A DNA stretch of 46,362 bases from a virus: positions 1 through 46,362 of IMG/VR virus record IMGVR_UViG_3300021962_000187. One strand, given 5' to 3'. The notes under the pieces are model-generated. The model saw only the letters and a list, made by a program, of their open reading frames with translations. It was not told where the DNA came from and searched no databases. Both the position numbers and the translations under genes were made by a program. This document shows, one piece after another, positions 14,108 through 23,747 of this stretch; positions within the stretch are counted from its first letter, which is position 1; every line of letters begins with the position of its first letter.

Positions 14108-17086
14108 ATGTCCACAGTAGCAGAACTTACAAGGCAGCGTGCCTCGTTAGAGCGAGACCTTGCTATTCTAGAAGTAGAATATGCAAAACTTCAGCAACGT
14201 GGTGCAAGTCGTACGGCCATCAACGATGCCAGAATTGCCATTGCTGAAACACGTTCTGAATTGGCATCAAACACAATAGAACTACGACAAGCAACTGCTG
14301 CCGAAAGGCCAGCAGATAATTCTGGCGCCTTGGTTAGAAATGAACAACAAGGTCGAGAAGAAAATGCCAATACCACGCTGCCGGCAGCTCCTAATCTGAT
14401 TCAAACTGGACCTAATGGTCGAGTAGTACCACCTACACCTGCAGTACCTACTAATGCCCGTCGTCCCGGCGCAGAAAATGACGAAGGCACTAATGCACCG
14501 GTGCGTAGCATAACTTCAACACAATCAACCCCGCCGCCCACTGCTCAACCCACCCAACGAGCAAGACCAGATGCCCCCACTGCTGGTCAAAATGCTGGTG
14601 TTGGTGCGCTAGGGCAAGATGCAGCCGGCAGAGCAGGCACATTACAAGGACTCAAAAATGTTTTTGCCGGCAGCGGATCAAAGATTACTCCTCAACCAAA
14701 TGCCTTGGCCAAGTATGGATCTTATACCTATAATCTCAGCCTTTATATCATGTCTCCCAAAGACTACGAAAAAACAGTATTGGGCGGAAGAATTGTAGTT
14801 CCGGGTTCACAACTGTTGATACAAAGTGGAGGCATGCCGTCACCATCATCTACACCTACATCAACCGATTCTCAACTAGATGGCATAACCGGGGAAACAG
14901 CAGGTACTCAGCCCACTGCTGCGGGCCGCAATCAATATTTTCCATTGGATTTTTACATTGATGATTTTACCATCACCAATCTGCAACCAGGCAAGGGTAC
15001 CAGCAGTGCCAATGCTGTCACTAACATGCGATTTAAAATTGTTGAACCCAACGGCATCAGTTTTCTAGACAACCTGTACAGTGCCTGCGAACAATATGTG
15101 GGCAAAAAACAAAATTATGCAGCACAAAATTATCTCATGGTCATTAGATTCTATGGCTACGATGAAAATGGAATGCTAGTTAGACCTGACAACTTGACGA
15201 AAAATGTCAGAACAGATCAATACGCTCTAGTGGAAAAATACATACCTTTTCAATTTACAAAAATTGGATTTCGTGTGGCCAATACCTTGACAGAATACAA
15301 CTGCGAAGCTGTGGTTCCTGGAAATAATCAAGCTTCGGGTCAGGCCCGAGGCATAATACCTTACAACACAGAATTGCAAGCCGAAACCATCGCAGGACTC
15401 TTTGGGGGCAAGGCCTCCTATAACGAAAAAGAACAACAAGATGGCCGAGAACAAATTGCCTCGGAAACCGCACAAGACGGCCCAGGCACATCGCCTCCGC
15501 CGCCCAAGGCCAATGCTGCACCTAAAAAAACCATAACTGGCGGTCTAATGGATGCACTGAACCAATACGAACAAGAACGAGTCAAGGATGGAATATTCAC
15601 AGTCCCTGACCAGTATGAAATAGTATTTCCGGACCCAGTGATTAGCAATGCTAAAACCCAGCCGCCGGGAGTGGTCGACAAAACCAAAGTAGGGCAACCT
15701 ACTCCAACCACAGCAGGTCAGGCCAAAAATCCTGCCACTAACTCAATGAACCCCAATACACAGACCAAACCGTCTGTGGCTGGCATGAGCATAATTCAGT
15801 TTATAGATCAAGCTGTGAGAACCAGCAGCTATATCTACGAACAACAAATAACACAGTACGACGAAGAAGGCAACGAAATCAAAAACGGCAAAGCACCGCC
15901 ATTGACTGCTTGGTATCGTATTGGAGTACAGGCCTTGCCCATCAAGTATGATCCCAAACGTAACGATTATGCCTACAAGATAACTTACAGCGTGAATCCC
16001 TACAAAGTCAATGACCTAAAAAGCGAATATTTTAACGATAGTCCCTACAACGGTACGCATAAAAAATACTACTATTGGTTCACAGGCGAAAACGTCGAGA
16101 TACTGGATTACCAACAAGACTTCAATAATCTCTTTTATATTGTGGTCAACGGCAATCAACCACCCAAGAATGGCCCCATTATAGACTATCGCGAATTGCC
16201 TAAAAAGTCTTATCAAACTCGCAGCCAAGAAAGTGACCAAGGTCAGGATGGAAAGATCAACGAGCCTGCTGCCAACGCAGCCACCAGCTTGTACAGTCCT
16301 GCCGACTTGAGTCGTGTAAAAATAACCATTGTAGGTGACCCGGCATGGATAGCTCAAGGCGAAATAAATCGAAGCATACGTGCTTTCAACTACAGCCCAT
16401 TTTATCCCGACGGTACCATCAATTACGAAATACAACAGCCCCTGTTTGAAATTGGTTGGAACAAACCAGTTGATTACGATTTGACCACAGGTTTAATGAA
16501 TCCCAACCAACGAACCAATGGTGCCAACGAAATTGATTCACTAGGTCCAGGCCCTACACAGAGTAATATTTTCCGTGCTATAAGCGTGACCAGCAGCTTC
16601 AAACAAGGAAAATTCACACAAGACCTTGAAGGACTTCTGGTACAGTTTCCGTCTACTGCTATCAAGAAAAATGATGCTCCGTCAGAATACGAAAATTTTT
16701 CTACGTTAACACCCGGCCCAAACTCCAATGCCAGCCAAGGTCGCAACGGCGAACCTGCTACAACTACACCGCGTCCTGCGGCTGCCACTTACCCGGGCGC
16801 AATAGCAAACCCTGCTGTGATACCTACACCAGTGCAGCCTAGAAATGGTGCACGTCAAATAACTGCGATTGACCCAAAATCTGCTCCTTCTCGATCACCT
16901 GCTACTGCCCCAACAGCCCGAGTCAATCCACAGACAGCACAGCCATTGACCAATCGTGCTCCGGCCAGTGGGGGTCAGCCAGTTGGGGCTGTAACATCCA
17001 ATGCTGGTGGAGCTGCTACAGGTATCATACGAGGTAGAACAGCCCCAGTAAATACACCACCTCAAAACGGAGCCAAGGATTACTAA
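14108..17086 (+). CDS. Large baseplate hub-type structural protein
   Basis: This 992-residue protein lies between gp53 and gp5. It begins with a coiled-coil segment (residues 1-60, rich in E, R and L), then a Pro/Thr/Ala linker to about 190. A folded region starts at TYNLSLYIMSPKDYE and includes FPLDFYIDDFTITNLQPGKG, MRFKIVEPNGISFLDNLY and YLMVIRFYGYDENG, a pattern I recall from structural proteins of marine T4-like phages at this location. A second folded part (about 550-880) contains YRIGVQALPIKYDPKRNDYA. The last 120 residues are again disordered Pro/Ala/Thr. Its position directly before the gp5-like spike suggests it fills the gp27 hub role, but that equivalence is inference. Confidence 0.7.
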   Translation: MSTVAELTRQRASLERDLAILEVEYAKLQQRGASRTAINDARIAIAETRSELASNTIELRQATAAERPADNSGALVRNEQQGREENANTTLPAAPNLIQTGPNGRVVPPTPAVPTNARRPGAENDEGTNAPVRSITSTQSTPPPTAQPTQRARPDAPTAGQNAGVGALGQDAAGRAGTLQGLKNVFAGSGSKITPQPNALAKYGSYTYNLSLYIMSPKDYEKTVLGGRIVVPGSQLLIQSGGMPSPSSTPTSTDSQLDGITGETAGTQPTAAGRNQYFPLDFYIDDFTITNLQPGKGTSSANAVTNMRFKIVEPNGISFLDNLYSACEQYVGKKQNYAAQNYLMVIRFYGYDENGMLVRPDNLTKNVRTDQYALVEKYIPFQFTKIGFRVANTLTEYNCEAVVPGNNQASGQARGIIPYNTELQAETIAGLFGGKASYNEKEQQDGREQIASETAQDGPGTSPPPPKANAAPKKTITGGLMDALNQYEQERVKDGIFTVPDQYEIVFPDPVISNAKTQPPGVVDKTKVGQPTPTTAGQAKNPATNSMNPNTQTKPSVAGMSIIQFIDQAVRTSSYIYEQQITQYDEEGNEIKNGKAPPLTAWYRIGVQALPIKYDPKRNDYAYKITYSVNPYKVNDLKSEYFNDSPYNGTHKKYYYWFTGENVEILDYQQDFNNLFYIVVNGNQPPKNGPIIDYRELPKKSYQTRSQESDQGQDGKINEPAANAATSLYSPADLSRVKITIVGDPAWIAQGEINRSIRAFNYSPFYPDGTINYEIQQPLFEIGWNKPVDYDLTTGLMNPNQRTNGANEIDSLGPGPTQSNIFRAISVTSSFKQGKFTQDLEGLLVQFPSTAIKKNDAPSEYENFSTLTPGPNSNASQGRNGEPATTTPRPAAATYPGAIANPAVIPTPVQPRNGARQITAIDPKSAPSRSPATAPTARVNPQTAQPLTNRAPASGGQPVGAVTSNAGGAATGIIRGRTAPVNTPPQNGAKDY

Positions 17087-19833
17087 TGTCAGAAAATATA
17101 CAACGCAATCGTGGCCGCAGTAAAAACTACAAGTTTGATCGAGGCGGCAATCCCACAGAGTTTGGTCCATTTATAGGCGAAGTCAAGAACAACGTTGACA
17201 ACGTAAGATCTGGACGTCTGCAAGTTTACATAGAACAGTTTGGCGGCGACAACCCCGACGATGAAAGTTTATGGCGCACAGTCAACTACATTCCGCCCTT
17301 TTACGGATCAATATTGCAGAACGGTACAAATAAAGGTACAGGAACATTTGTAGGAAATCCACAAAGTTATGGCATGTGGTTTACGCCGCCTGACATTGGC
17401 ACACAGGTCATTTGTTTTTTTGTAGCAGGCGATCCCAACCAAGGCTATTACATGGGTTGTGTGCCAGACCCTGGCATTGCTCACATGATTCCGGCCATTG
17501 GTGCCAGTAAGAAATTTGACACGCAAAACGCTGAGCAAAAAGAATACTTTAAAAACGCTAAACAGTTACCAGTAACAGAAATCAACAGCGAAAACGATGA
17601 GATTGACAACAATCCTCAATTTTTTAATCAGCCAAAACCGGTACACTCATATCTGGCCGGAGTAATGCTGCAACAAGGTGTCATTAACGACACAGAACGT
17701 GGTCCCATTACCAGCAACAGTCAACGCGAAAGTCCCAGTGCAGTTTTTGGAATCTCAACACCAGGTCGTCCTGTATTTAAAGGCGGTGACGACGACAAGC
17801 AGATCAAGAAAACAGTAGAAAACAAAGATTCTAAACTGGAAAGCGTGAAAGTTGTGGCACGTCGTGGCGGACACAGTATTGTCATGGACGACGGAGACCT
17901 TGAAGGCCTCGACAACCTGGTAAGAATCAGATCCAGCAAAGGCCATCAGATCACCATGAGTGATGACGGCAACTTTTTTTATATCTTACATGCTAATGGA
18001 CAGACTTGGGTAGAGTTGGGCGCAGAAGGTACCATAGATCTTTTCAGTACCAACAGTGTCAACGTGCGCTCTCAAGGCGAAATAAATTTACACGCTGATA
18101 AAAACATCAACATGTATGCTGGTGAAAGTATCAATATCAAAAGCAAAACAGTCAGAATCAATTCTGTCGAATCTCTAGACCTGGCCAGCAAAACCAATAT
18201 ATCCATGTATAGCGAAAGTTCTATTGGTGTGACAGCATCTGGTAGCCTGGGTATTAAGAGTCAGTCTGGCAACTGGGACGGCGGATCCAGTTTAGCCCTT
18301 AAAGGTGGCACAATCAACTTAAACGGCCCAGGGGCAGGCGCTGCATCTATACCAAAACCAGCCTTGTTGGAAGATATACAACTGCCAGATGTGGCCTGGG
18401 TAGAAGGCAAGGGATGGGAAGAAGAAAAAGGCAAACTGATAACCATTGTGAGTCGTGCGCCTACTCATGAACCTTATCCTTATCATAACCGTGGTGTAGA
18501 AGCCAAATCCACTGTGACAGAGTTTACTGCCAGCGGTGGCGCCAGCGGTGACAGTTCTGGTTTTGTAGGCACACCTGCTACAGCTTCTGTAATACCAACT
18601 ACACCTACCACTGCTGCCACGGCCAGCTTGACCAACCTGCCGGTAACAGATGCAGTGAGTCCAGCGCAGATACTCAAACAAGTAGCTGCTACCACCGGCA
18701 TTGGCAGTTTGAATGTACCGCAAGTGACTAGCCTATTAAGTTCAGCTGCTGCTGGTGTAGGCCAGGCAGCCAATGCGTTCAGCGCATTAAAAGGCATTGG
18801 ACAATACGGGTTTTCGCCACTGCAACTTGAGCAACTGGGTTTAATCAAGCCCGGCACTATTCGCAAGTATTTGGGCAATTCAAATGCACTTAATGCTGTA
18901 TTGACCAGCCCTACTATCTGGACTGGCAAGGACGGAGTCAGCAACTTAGGCGGAATATTGACCAATCCCCAGTTACAGACACGCCTGCAACAAGGCCTAA
19001 TGAAAGACGGACTTGTGGCGTTACGCAAAACTGGTGTGCTAAATGGATTAGAAACAGTTCCTCAATTGGGTTCTTTATTACAGTCAGCGGCCAAGTTTGG
19101 ACCTGATGCAGTAAAATCGTGGGCAGCAGGTCAGGCCAATGCATTTGTACAAAATCAAATCAACAAGTTGTCTAAAAATGCTCAAGTGGCAATTAAAGTT
19201 GCCAACAGCATCATTGGTGCTGTGTTTGGTGGATCTAGTGCTCGCGGTCCCATAGCTATTGCTGGTATAGTGGGCACTGTGAATCGTCTACCTGTAACAA
19301 ATGCCATTGCTGGAGTCATTGGGGATAAGAAAGTTCCAGTGCCAGATTACACTGTGACTTCGATTGACATTAGAAAAGGACAGCAGGAAGTAAGAACTGA
19401 AGCGTTCAACAAGGCCATTGCTGAAGGCAAATCTGAACGGGAAGCAGCACGTATTGGCGCTGCTGCTGGTAATGAATGGGGTGCAGCAGAATTGGCAAAG
19501 TTTGGTACAGGAACAGGCACTACTGGCAGCACCGCCGCTGCAGGCACTGCAGGCACAACAGGTAGAACAAGCAGCCTACAAGAATTCCAACAGACGTTTG
19601 GCACACAAACTGCACAATCTGCAGGACAATCAACATTCTTAGGTACAGGGTCAGGTCTGCCAGTATCTGGTGCAGGGTCAAATGCAGATGCAGCATTGGC
19701 ACAAACCAGAGGAACTACAAATGTAAATTACGCTGATTCGCAATTTCAGTCGCAAGCACAAATTGATGCAGAAATTGCACAAGAAGTAAAACTGGCTGCC
19801 AATAAAGACGCTTTGGCACGTTTGGTCAAATAG
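17086..19833 (+). CDS. 5: gp5-like baseplate spike/hub protein without lysozyme domain
   Basis: A central spike protein of 915 residues. Residues 25-130 form the OB-fold domain (FIGEVKNNVDNVRSGRLQVY, then MWFTPPDIGTQVICFFVAGD and GYYMGCVPD), as in gp5/VgrG. Residues about 255-420 show the two-stranded repeat pattern of a spike beta-helix (RRGGHSIVMDDGD, RIRSSKGHQITMSDDG, INLHADKNINMYAGESINIK). The lysozyme domain that T4 gp5 carries between these parts is absent: only about 110 residues, with HSYLAGVM and no lysozyme motifs, separate them. Beyond the helix is a 480-residue Ala/Gly/Thr/Gln-rich extension. The start overlaps the upstream stop by one base. Piercing the outer membrane is the family role. 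Confidence 0.85.
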   Translation: MSENIQRNRGRSKNYKFDRGGNPTEFGPFIGEVKNNVDNVRSGRLQVYIEQFGGDNPDDESLWRTVNYIPPFYGSILQNGTNKGTGTFVGNPQSYGMWFTPPDIGTQVICFFVAGDPNQGYYMGCVPDPGIAHMIPAIGASKKFDTQNAEQKEYFKNAKQLPVTEINSENDEIDNNPQFFNQPKPVHSYLAGVMLQQGVINDTERGPITSNSQRESPSAVFGISTPGRPVFKGGDDDKQIKKTVENKDSKLESVKVVARRGGHSIVMDDGDLEGLDNLVRIRSSKGHQITMSDDGNFFYILHANGQTWVELGAEGTIDLFSTNSVNVRSQGEINLHADKNINMYAGESINIKSKTVRINSVESLDLASKTNISMYSESSIGVTASGSLGIKSQSGNWDGGSSLALKGGTINLNGPGAGAASIPKPALLEDIQLPDVAWVEGKGWEEEKGKLITIVSRAPTHEPYPYHNRGVEAKSTVTEFTASGGASGDSSGFVGTPATASVIPTTPTTAATASLTNLPVTDAVSPAQILKQVAATTGIGSLNVPQVTSLLSSAAAGVGQAANAFSALKGIGQYGFSPLQLEQLGLIKPGTIRKYLGNSNALNAVLTSPTIWTGKDGVSNLGGILTNPQLQTRLQQGLMKDGLVALRKTGVLNGLETVPQLGSLLQSAAKFGPDAVKSWAAGQANAFVQNQINKLSKNAQVAIKVANSIIGAVFGGSSARGPIAIAGIVGTVNRLPVTNAIAGVIGDKKVPVPDYTVTSIDIRKGQQEVRTEAFNKAIAEGKSEREAARIGAAAGNEWGAAELAKFGTGTGTTGSTAAAGTAGTTGRTSSLQEFQQTFGTQTAQSAGQSTFLGTGSGLPVSGAGSNADAALAQTRGTTNVNYADSQFQSQAQIDAEIAQEVKLAANKDALARLVK

Positions 19834-19863
19834 CAGCGGCACGTTATAGGGATAAGTATTTGT
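19834..19863 (+). promoter_or_regulatory. Short gap before gp25 with ribosome site and weak late-promoter-like element
   Basis: This 30-base gap contains AGGGA as ribosome site for the gp25 ATG and GATAAGTA, which matches the late consensus TATAAATA only partly. A promoter here is uncertain. Confidence 0.25.
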
Positions 19864-20238
19864 ATGACCACATTTATTGGATTTAATACTATCAATCAGT
19901 ATAGAAAATTTACTTTGGTTGACTTTGAGTTGATCAAACGTGATTTGTCTAATGCTTTTAATATTCAAAAGGGAGAAATTCCTGGAAGACCTGAATACGG
20001 AACAAACTTGTGGAGCTATGTGTTTGAAAATCAAGCAGTGGACACAACACAAGAAATCCTAGCCGAAGTACAACGTGTAGCTGGTGGTGATCCGCGAGTC
20101 AGCCTGCAAGATGCACAAGTGTACCCACAGGATAATGGCATGTTAATAGAACTGTTTGTTCGTGTGGTAAACGGTTCAGAAGCGCAACTGCTGTCGTTAT
20201 TTCTAGATCAAGAAACTCGCAGAGCCACGTTCATCTAA
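19864..20238 (+). CDS. 25: Baseplate wedge protein gp25
   Basis: A 124-residue protein (T4 gp25: 132) of the gpW/gp25 family, related to the type VI secretion sheath initiator TssE. Diagnostic features are LVDFELIKRDLSNAFNIQKG near the start, GRPEYGTNLWSYVFEN in the middle with the EYGTNLW-type loop, and a C-terminal strand pair ending RRATFI. gp25 joins the wedge to the tail sheath and nucleates sheath assembly. It lies 30 bases after gp5 and 47 bases before gp6, the order expected for marine T4-like phages. Confidence 0.92.
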   Translation: MTTFIGFNTINQYRKFTLVDFELIKRDLSNAFNIQKGEIPGRPEYGTNLWSYVFENQAVDTTQEILAEVQRVAGGDPRVSLQDAQVYPQDNGMLIELFVRVVNGSEAQLLSLFLDQETRRATFI

Positions 20239-20260
20239 AACTACGCTGTTTTTAACTCGA

Positions 20261-20267
20261 ATAAATA
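20261..20267 (+). promoter_or_regulatory. Predicted late promoter before gp6
   Basis: ATAAATA lies in the 47-base gap between gp25 and gp6, 18 bases before the gp6 ATG. It matches the core of the TATAAATA late promoter read by gp55-containing polymerase, and gp55 is encoded in this window. The first consensus base (T) is A here. Confidence 0.5.
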
Positions 20268-20285
20268 CTCTACTGACGAGATGAC

Positions 20286-23200
20286 ATGGCTAAAACTGCG
20301 CGACAAACAGCAATATTTGGAGTAGAAGATTGGAAGCGTCTGTACCAAACCTACAGAGAAGCTGACTTTCAAAGCTACGATTTTGAAACTCTACGCAAGA
20401 GTTTTGTAGACTATCTGCGTTTATACTACCCAGAAACATTCAACGACTACATTGAATCGTCAGAATTCATTGCCCTACTAGATGTTATGGCATTTATGGG
20501 ACAGGCCTTGGCCTTCCGCAATGATCTAAATGCTCGCGAAAACTTCCTAGACACAGCAGAACGCCGAGATTCAGTAGTTCGATTAGCTGATTTAGTTAGC
20601 TATACTCCCAAGCGTAACCAAGCAGCACAGGGCTTTTTAAAAGTTTTTTCGGTTCAAACCACAGAAAGTATTACAGATATCAACGGCATCAACTTGTCAA
20701 ATGTTACTATCAACTGGAACGATCCTACAAATATCAACTGGCAAGAGCAATTTGTCTACATAATCAATGCTGCGCTTGTTGCCAGTCAAAAAATTGGCCG
20801 CCCGGCAAGCAAACAAACAATATTAGGTGTTGAGACTTCTGAATATACTATAAATTTTGCCACAGGATTTTTGCCAGTTATACCTTACACTGCCAACGTT
20901 GATGGTGTCAACATGCCTTTTGAAGCTGTAAATTCTTCAACACAAGGCAAAAATTATGTGTATGAACCAGCTCCACAGCCCAACGGTGAATTCAACATAT
21001 TATTCCGCAACGATCAACTGGGATTTGGATCCAACAACACTGGTTTCTTCTTCTTGTTCAAGCAAGGTGTGCTGCAGAACCAAGACTTCAACTTAGCTGA
21101 AGCTATTACCAATCGCACAGTTGACATCAACATCGAAGGTGTCAACAACGAAGACTATTGGTTGTATCAAATAGACGACGTCGGAACAGTTTCTAGTGAG
21201 TGGGCCTATGCCGAAAGCATTTATGCTGGAGCAGTCGAGCAGTTGCCCCCAAATCAAAGAAAGATCTACAGCATAACCAGCCGTGTAAATGATCAGATCA
21301 CTCTGACATTCGGCGATGGTGTGTTTTCAGAAGTGCCTGTGGGATTTTTCCGCACCTATGTTCGTGCTTCCAACGGATTAGAGTACATTATCAATCCTGA
21401 AGAAATGCAAAGTGTTGTGTTAGAAGTTACCTATGTCAGCAGATATGGACGTAATGAAGTGCTGACATTCAACTGCGGAATTACTAGCCCTGTATCAAAT
21501 GCACAACCTCGCGAAACATTAGAAGAAATCAAACAACGTGCGCCAGCTCGTTACTACACACAGAATAGAATGGTCAACGGCGAAGACTACAACAACTTTC
21601 CGTTTACTCGTTACAACAATATTATCAAAAGCAAGGCAGTGGCACGTTCAGCGACTGGTACCACACGTTACATCGACTTGGCAGATGTAACCGGCAAGTA
21701 TTCCAGCACAAACATTTTTGCCAGCGATGGCATGTTGTACGAACAAAATGCTTTGCTTAGTTTTGAGTTTGATTGGATTAACCGTAACGACATTGTAGAC
21801 ATCATTACAAACTCCATTGAACCGTTGTTAAGTTCCAGACAGATGTTGCAGTTTTATTATGCCAACTTCTTGCGCCCTAGTCTGCTGGTCCTAAATCTAG
21901 CGTGGAATCAAAGTACCACCGTTGTGAACGAAACCACAGGATATTTTTACAATACTGGTAATCTAACACCGCAGAGTATTGGCAGCTATGCCAGCAACAA
22001 TGCCAAATACGTTACTCAAGGATCCTTAGTAAAATTTATTCCACCTGCTGGTTATTTCTTTGATGCCAACAATCGTTTGGTAGCTGGTGTACCAATTCGT
22101 GCTGATGAAAAGTTAGAAATTTGGGCCACTATCAGTGCTGTAGTTTTAGACGGCACAGCATCTGGACTAGGCAACTTGCCCGACGGGTCAGGTCCTGTGG
22201 CACTCAATGTGTTTGTACCAACAGGTGCATTGGCACAGCAAGTCATTCCAAAATTCGTTGACGACATTCCCGCTACAGTAGAACAAAGCATGTTGCAGCA
22301 GATTGAACTGTTTAGAAACTTCGGCATAGGCTACAACAACTTGACCAGCACATGGTATGTTATTACCAGTACCAACCTAGCACAAGACGCACCCTTCAGC
22401 TTGACCAATGCCCAAAACACACAAGGCGTAAATCTTGATGCCAGCTGGTTGGTACAGTTCGTGACTAACGGGCAATCTTATACGGTGTTATCACGCGGAT
22501 TAGATTACATTTTTGCCAGCATCATTGAAACTAGATTTTTCTTTGACACAAGTGAAAAAATATATGACAGCAAGACAGGAAAAGTGATCAAAGACTTTGT
22601 CCGTGTTCTTAAAACCAATTCCAAGCCTGATTCAAACTCACCTTTGCCAGGCGACATATCGATGGAAATTATTGGACAGCCAGTACAAAGCGACGGTTAT
22701 GTAAATGACTTCCAGGTTGTGGTCAGTTATCGCGACAGCGATTCTGACGGAGTTGCTGATAACCCTGACTTCTTCAACGAAATTGTAGCACCAGGTGTAA
22801 ACCCAAATTCCAAGCTGATATTCCTACAACTGACCACCGACGCTAACGACACTGAAAACTATTTGCCAGTGGCGTCAGGCATAGTCAACTCAACCTATGC
22901 TACCAAGGACGCTATCGAGTTGGTAAAAAGTCAATTCATTAATGGCCAGATCTTCTACGCTTACGAAAGTGGCTTGTTTTATGAATTGTTAATTTCCAAC
23001 ATCAACGGAATCATACAGCGTACTATAGTACCACGTGCTGATTTTACTGCACAAGTCGGCCGTCAAGATTTATACTTCCAATATAGACACAACAGCGGAT
23101 TGACCAATGTGATCGATCCTGGTATCACCAATATCATTGACATCTACATAGTGAATCAAGAATACTATACTGCGTATCAAAACTATGTTAAAGACACAAC

Positions 23201-23747
23201 AGACTCTGTGCCAGAACCTGCACCTCCTACTATCAACGAGTTGAGTTTGGCTTATTCTGGACTTAATGATTACAAGATGATATCAGACAACATGATTTTA
23301 AATTCAGTGGTTTTCAAACCTTTATTTGGAGCCAAAGCTGTCCCAGAACTACGCGGAACTATCAAAGTTGTTCGGGCAGCCAAGACCACTGCTAGTATAA
23401 GTGAAATCAAGAGTCGTGTAGTTGCTAGCATCAACGAATATTTTACCATAGACAAATGGGATTTTGGCAATAGTTTTTTCTTCAGCGAACTAGCTGCTTA
23501 CCTGCACAAGGAACTGGGGTCGATTATTAGTTCAGTGGTCCTAGTACCATTAAACCCACTCAAGAGTTTTGGCGATCTTTATGAGATACGGTCTGCCGCC
23601 AATGAAATTTTTGTCAGTGCTGCTACTGTGTCAGACATTGAAGTGATTGACGCCTTAACACAAAGCAATATCCGCAGTCAAACTGCTGTATCTGGATTGT
23701 ATCCAACAGCCGTTAGTCAAGGCACTTCTGCAGGAGTTGGTATCTAA
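20286..23747 (+). CDS. 6: Baseplate wedge protein gp6 (enlarged)
   Basis: A wedge protein of 1153 residues, against about 660 in T4. The N-terminal part carries the gp6/gpJ signature: FETLRKSFVDYLRLYYPETF, DYIESSEFIALLDVMAFMGQ, AFRNDLNARENFLDTAERRD and VRLADLVSYTPKR. The middle has FGDGVFSEVPVG and PRETLEEIKQRAPARYYTQN, typical of the same family, and the C-terminal part has YFTIDKWDFGNSFFFSELAA. gp6 dimers form the continuous ring that holds the wedges together and transmit the contraction signal. Additional length lies mainly between residues 500 and 950. The TAA shares a base with the start of the giant gene (TAATG). Confidence 0.93.
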   Translation: MAKTARQTAIFGVEDWKRLYQTYREADFQSYDFETLRKSFVDYLRLYYPETFNDYIESSEFIALLDVMAFMGQALAFRNDLNARENFLDTAERRDSVVRLADLVSYTPKRNQAAQGFLKVFSVQTTESITDINGINLSNVTINWNDPTNINWQEQFVYIINAALVASQKIGRPASKQTILGVETSEYTINFATGFLPVIPYTANVDGVNMPFEAVNSSTQGKNYVYEPAPQPNGEFNILFRNDQLGFGSNNTGFFFLFKQGVLQNQDFNLAEAITNRTVDINIEGVNNEDYWLYQIDDVGTVSSEWAYAESIYAGAVEQLPPNQRKIYSITSRVNDQITLTFGDGVFSEVPVGFFRTYVRASNGLEYIINPEEMQSVVLEVTYVSRYGRNEVLTFNCGITSPVSNAQPRETLEEIKQRAPARYYTQNRMVNGEDYNNFPFTRYNNIIKSKAVARSATGTTRYIDLADVTGKYSSTNIFASDGMLYEQNALLSFEFDWINRNDIVDIITNSIEPLLSSRQMLQFYYANFLRPSLLVLNLAWNQSTTVVNETTGYFYNTGNLTPQSIGSYASNNAKYVTQGSLVKFIPPAGYFFDANNRLVAGVPIRADEKLEIWATISAVVLDGTASGLGNLPDGSGPVALNVFVPTGALAQQVIPKFVDDIPATVEQSMLQQIELFRNFGIGYNNLTSTWYVITSTNLAQDAPFSLTNAQNTQGVNLDASWLVQFVTNGQSYTVLSRGLDYIFASIIETRFFFDTSEKIYDSKTGKVIKDFVRVLKTNSKPDSNSPLPGDISMEIIGQPVQSDGYVNDFQVVVSYRDSDSDGVADNPDFFNEIVAPGVNPNSKLIFLQLTTDANDTENYLPVASGIVNSTYATKDAIELVKSQFINGQIFYAYESGLFYELLISNINGIIQRTIVPRADFTAQVGRQDLYFQYRHNSGLTNVIDPGITNIIDIYIVNQEYYTAYQNYVKDTTDSVPEPAPPTINELSLAYSGLNDYKMISDNMILNSVVFKPLFGAKAVPELRGTIKVVRAAKTTASISEIKSRVVASINEYFTIDKWDFGNSFFFSELAAYLHKELGSIISSVVLVPLNPLKSFGDLYEIRSAANEIFVSAATVSDIEVIDALTQSNIRSQTAVSGLYPTAVSQGTSAGVGI

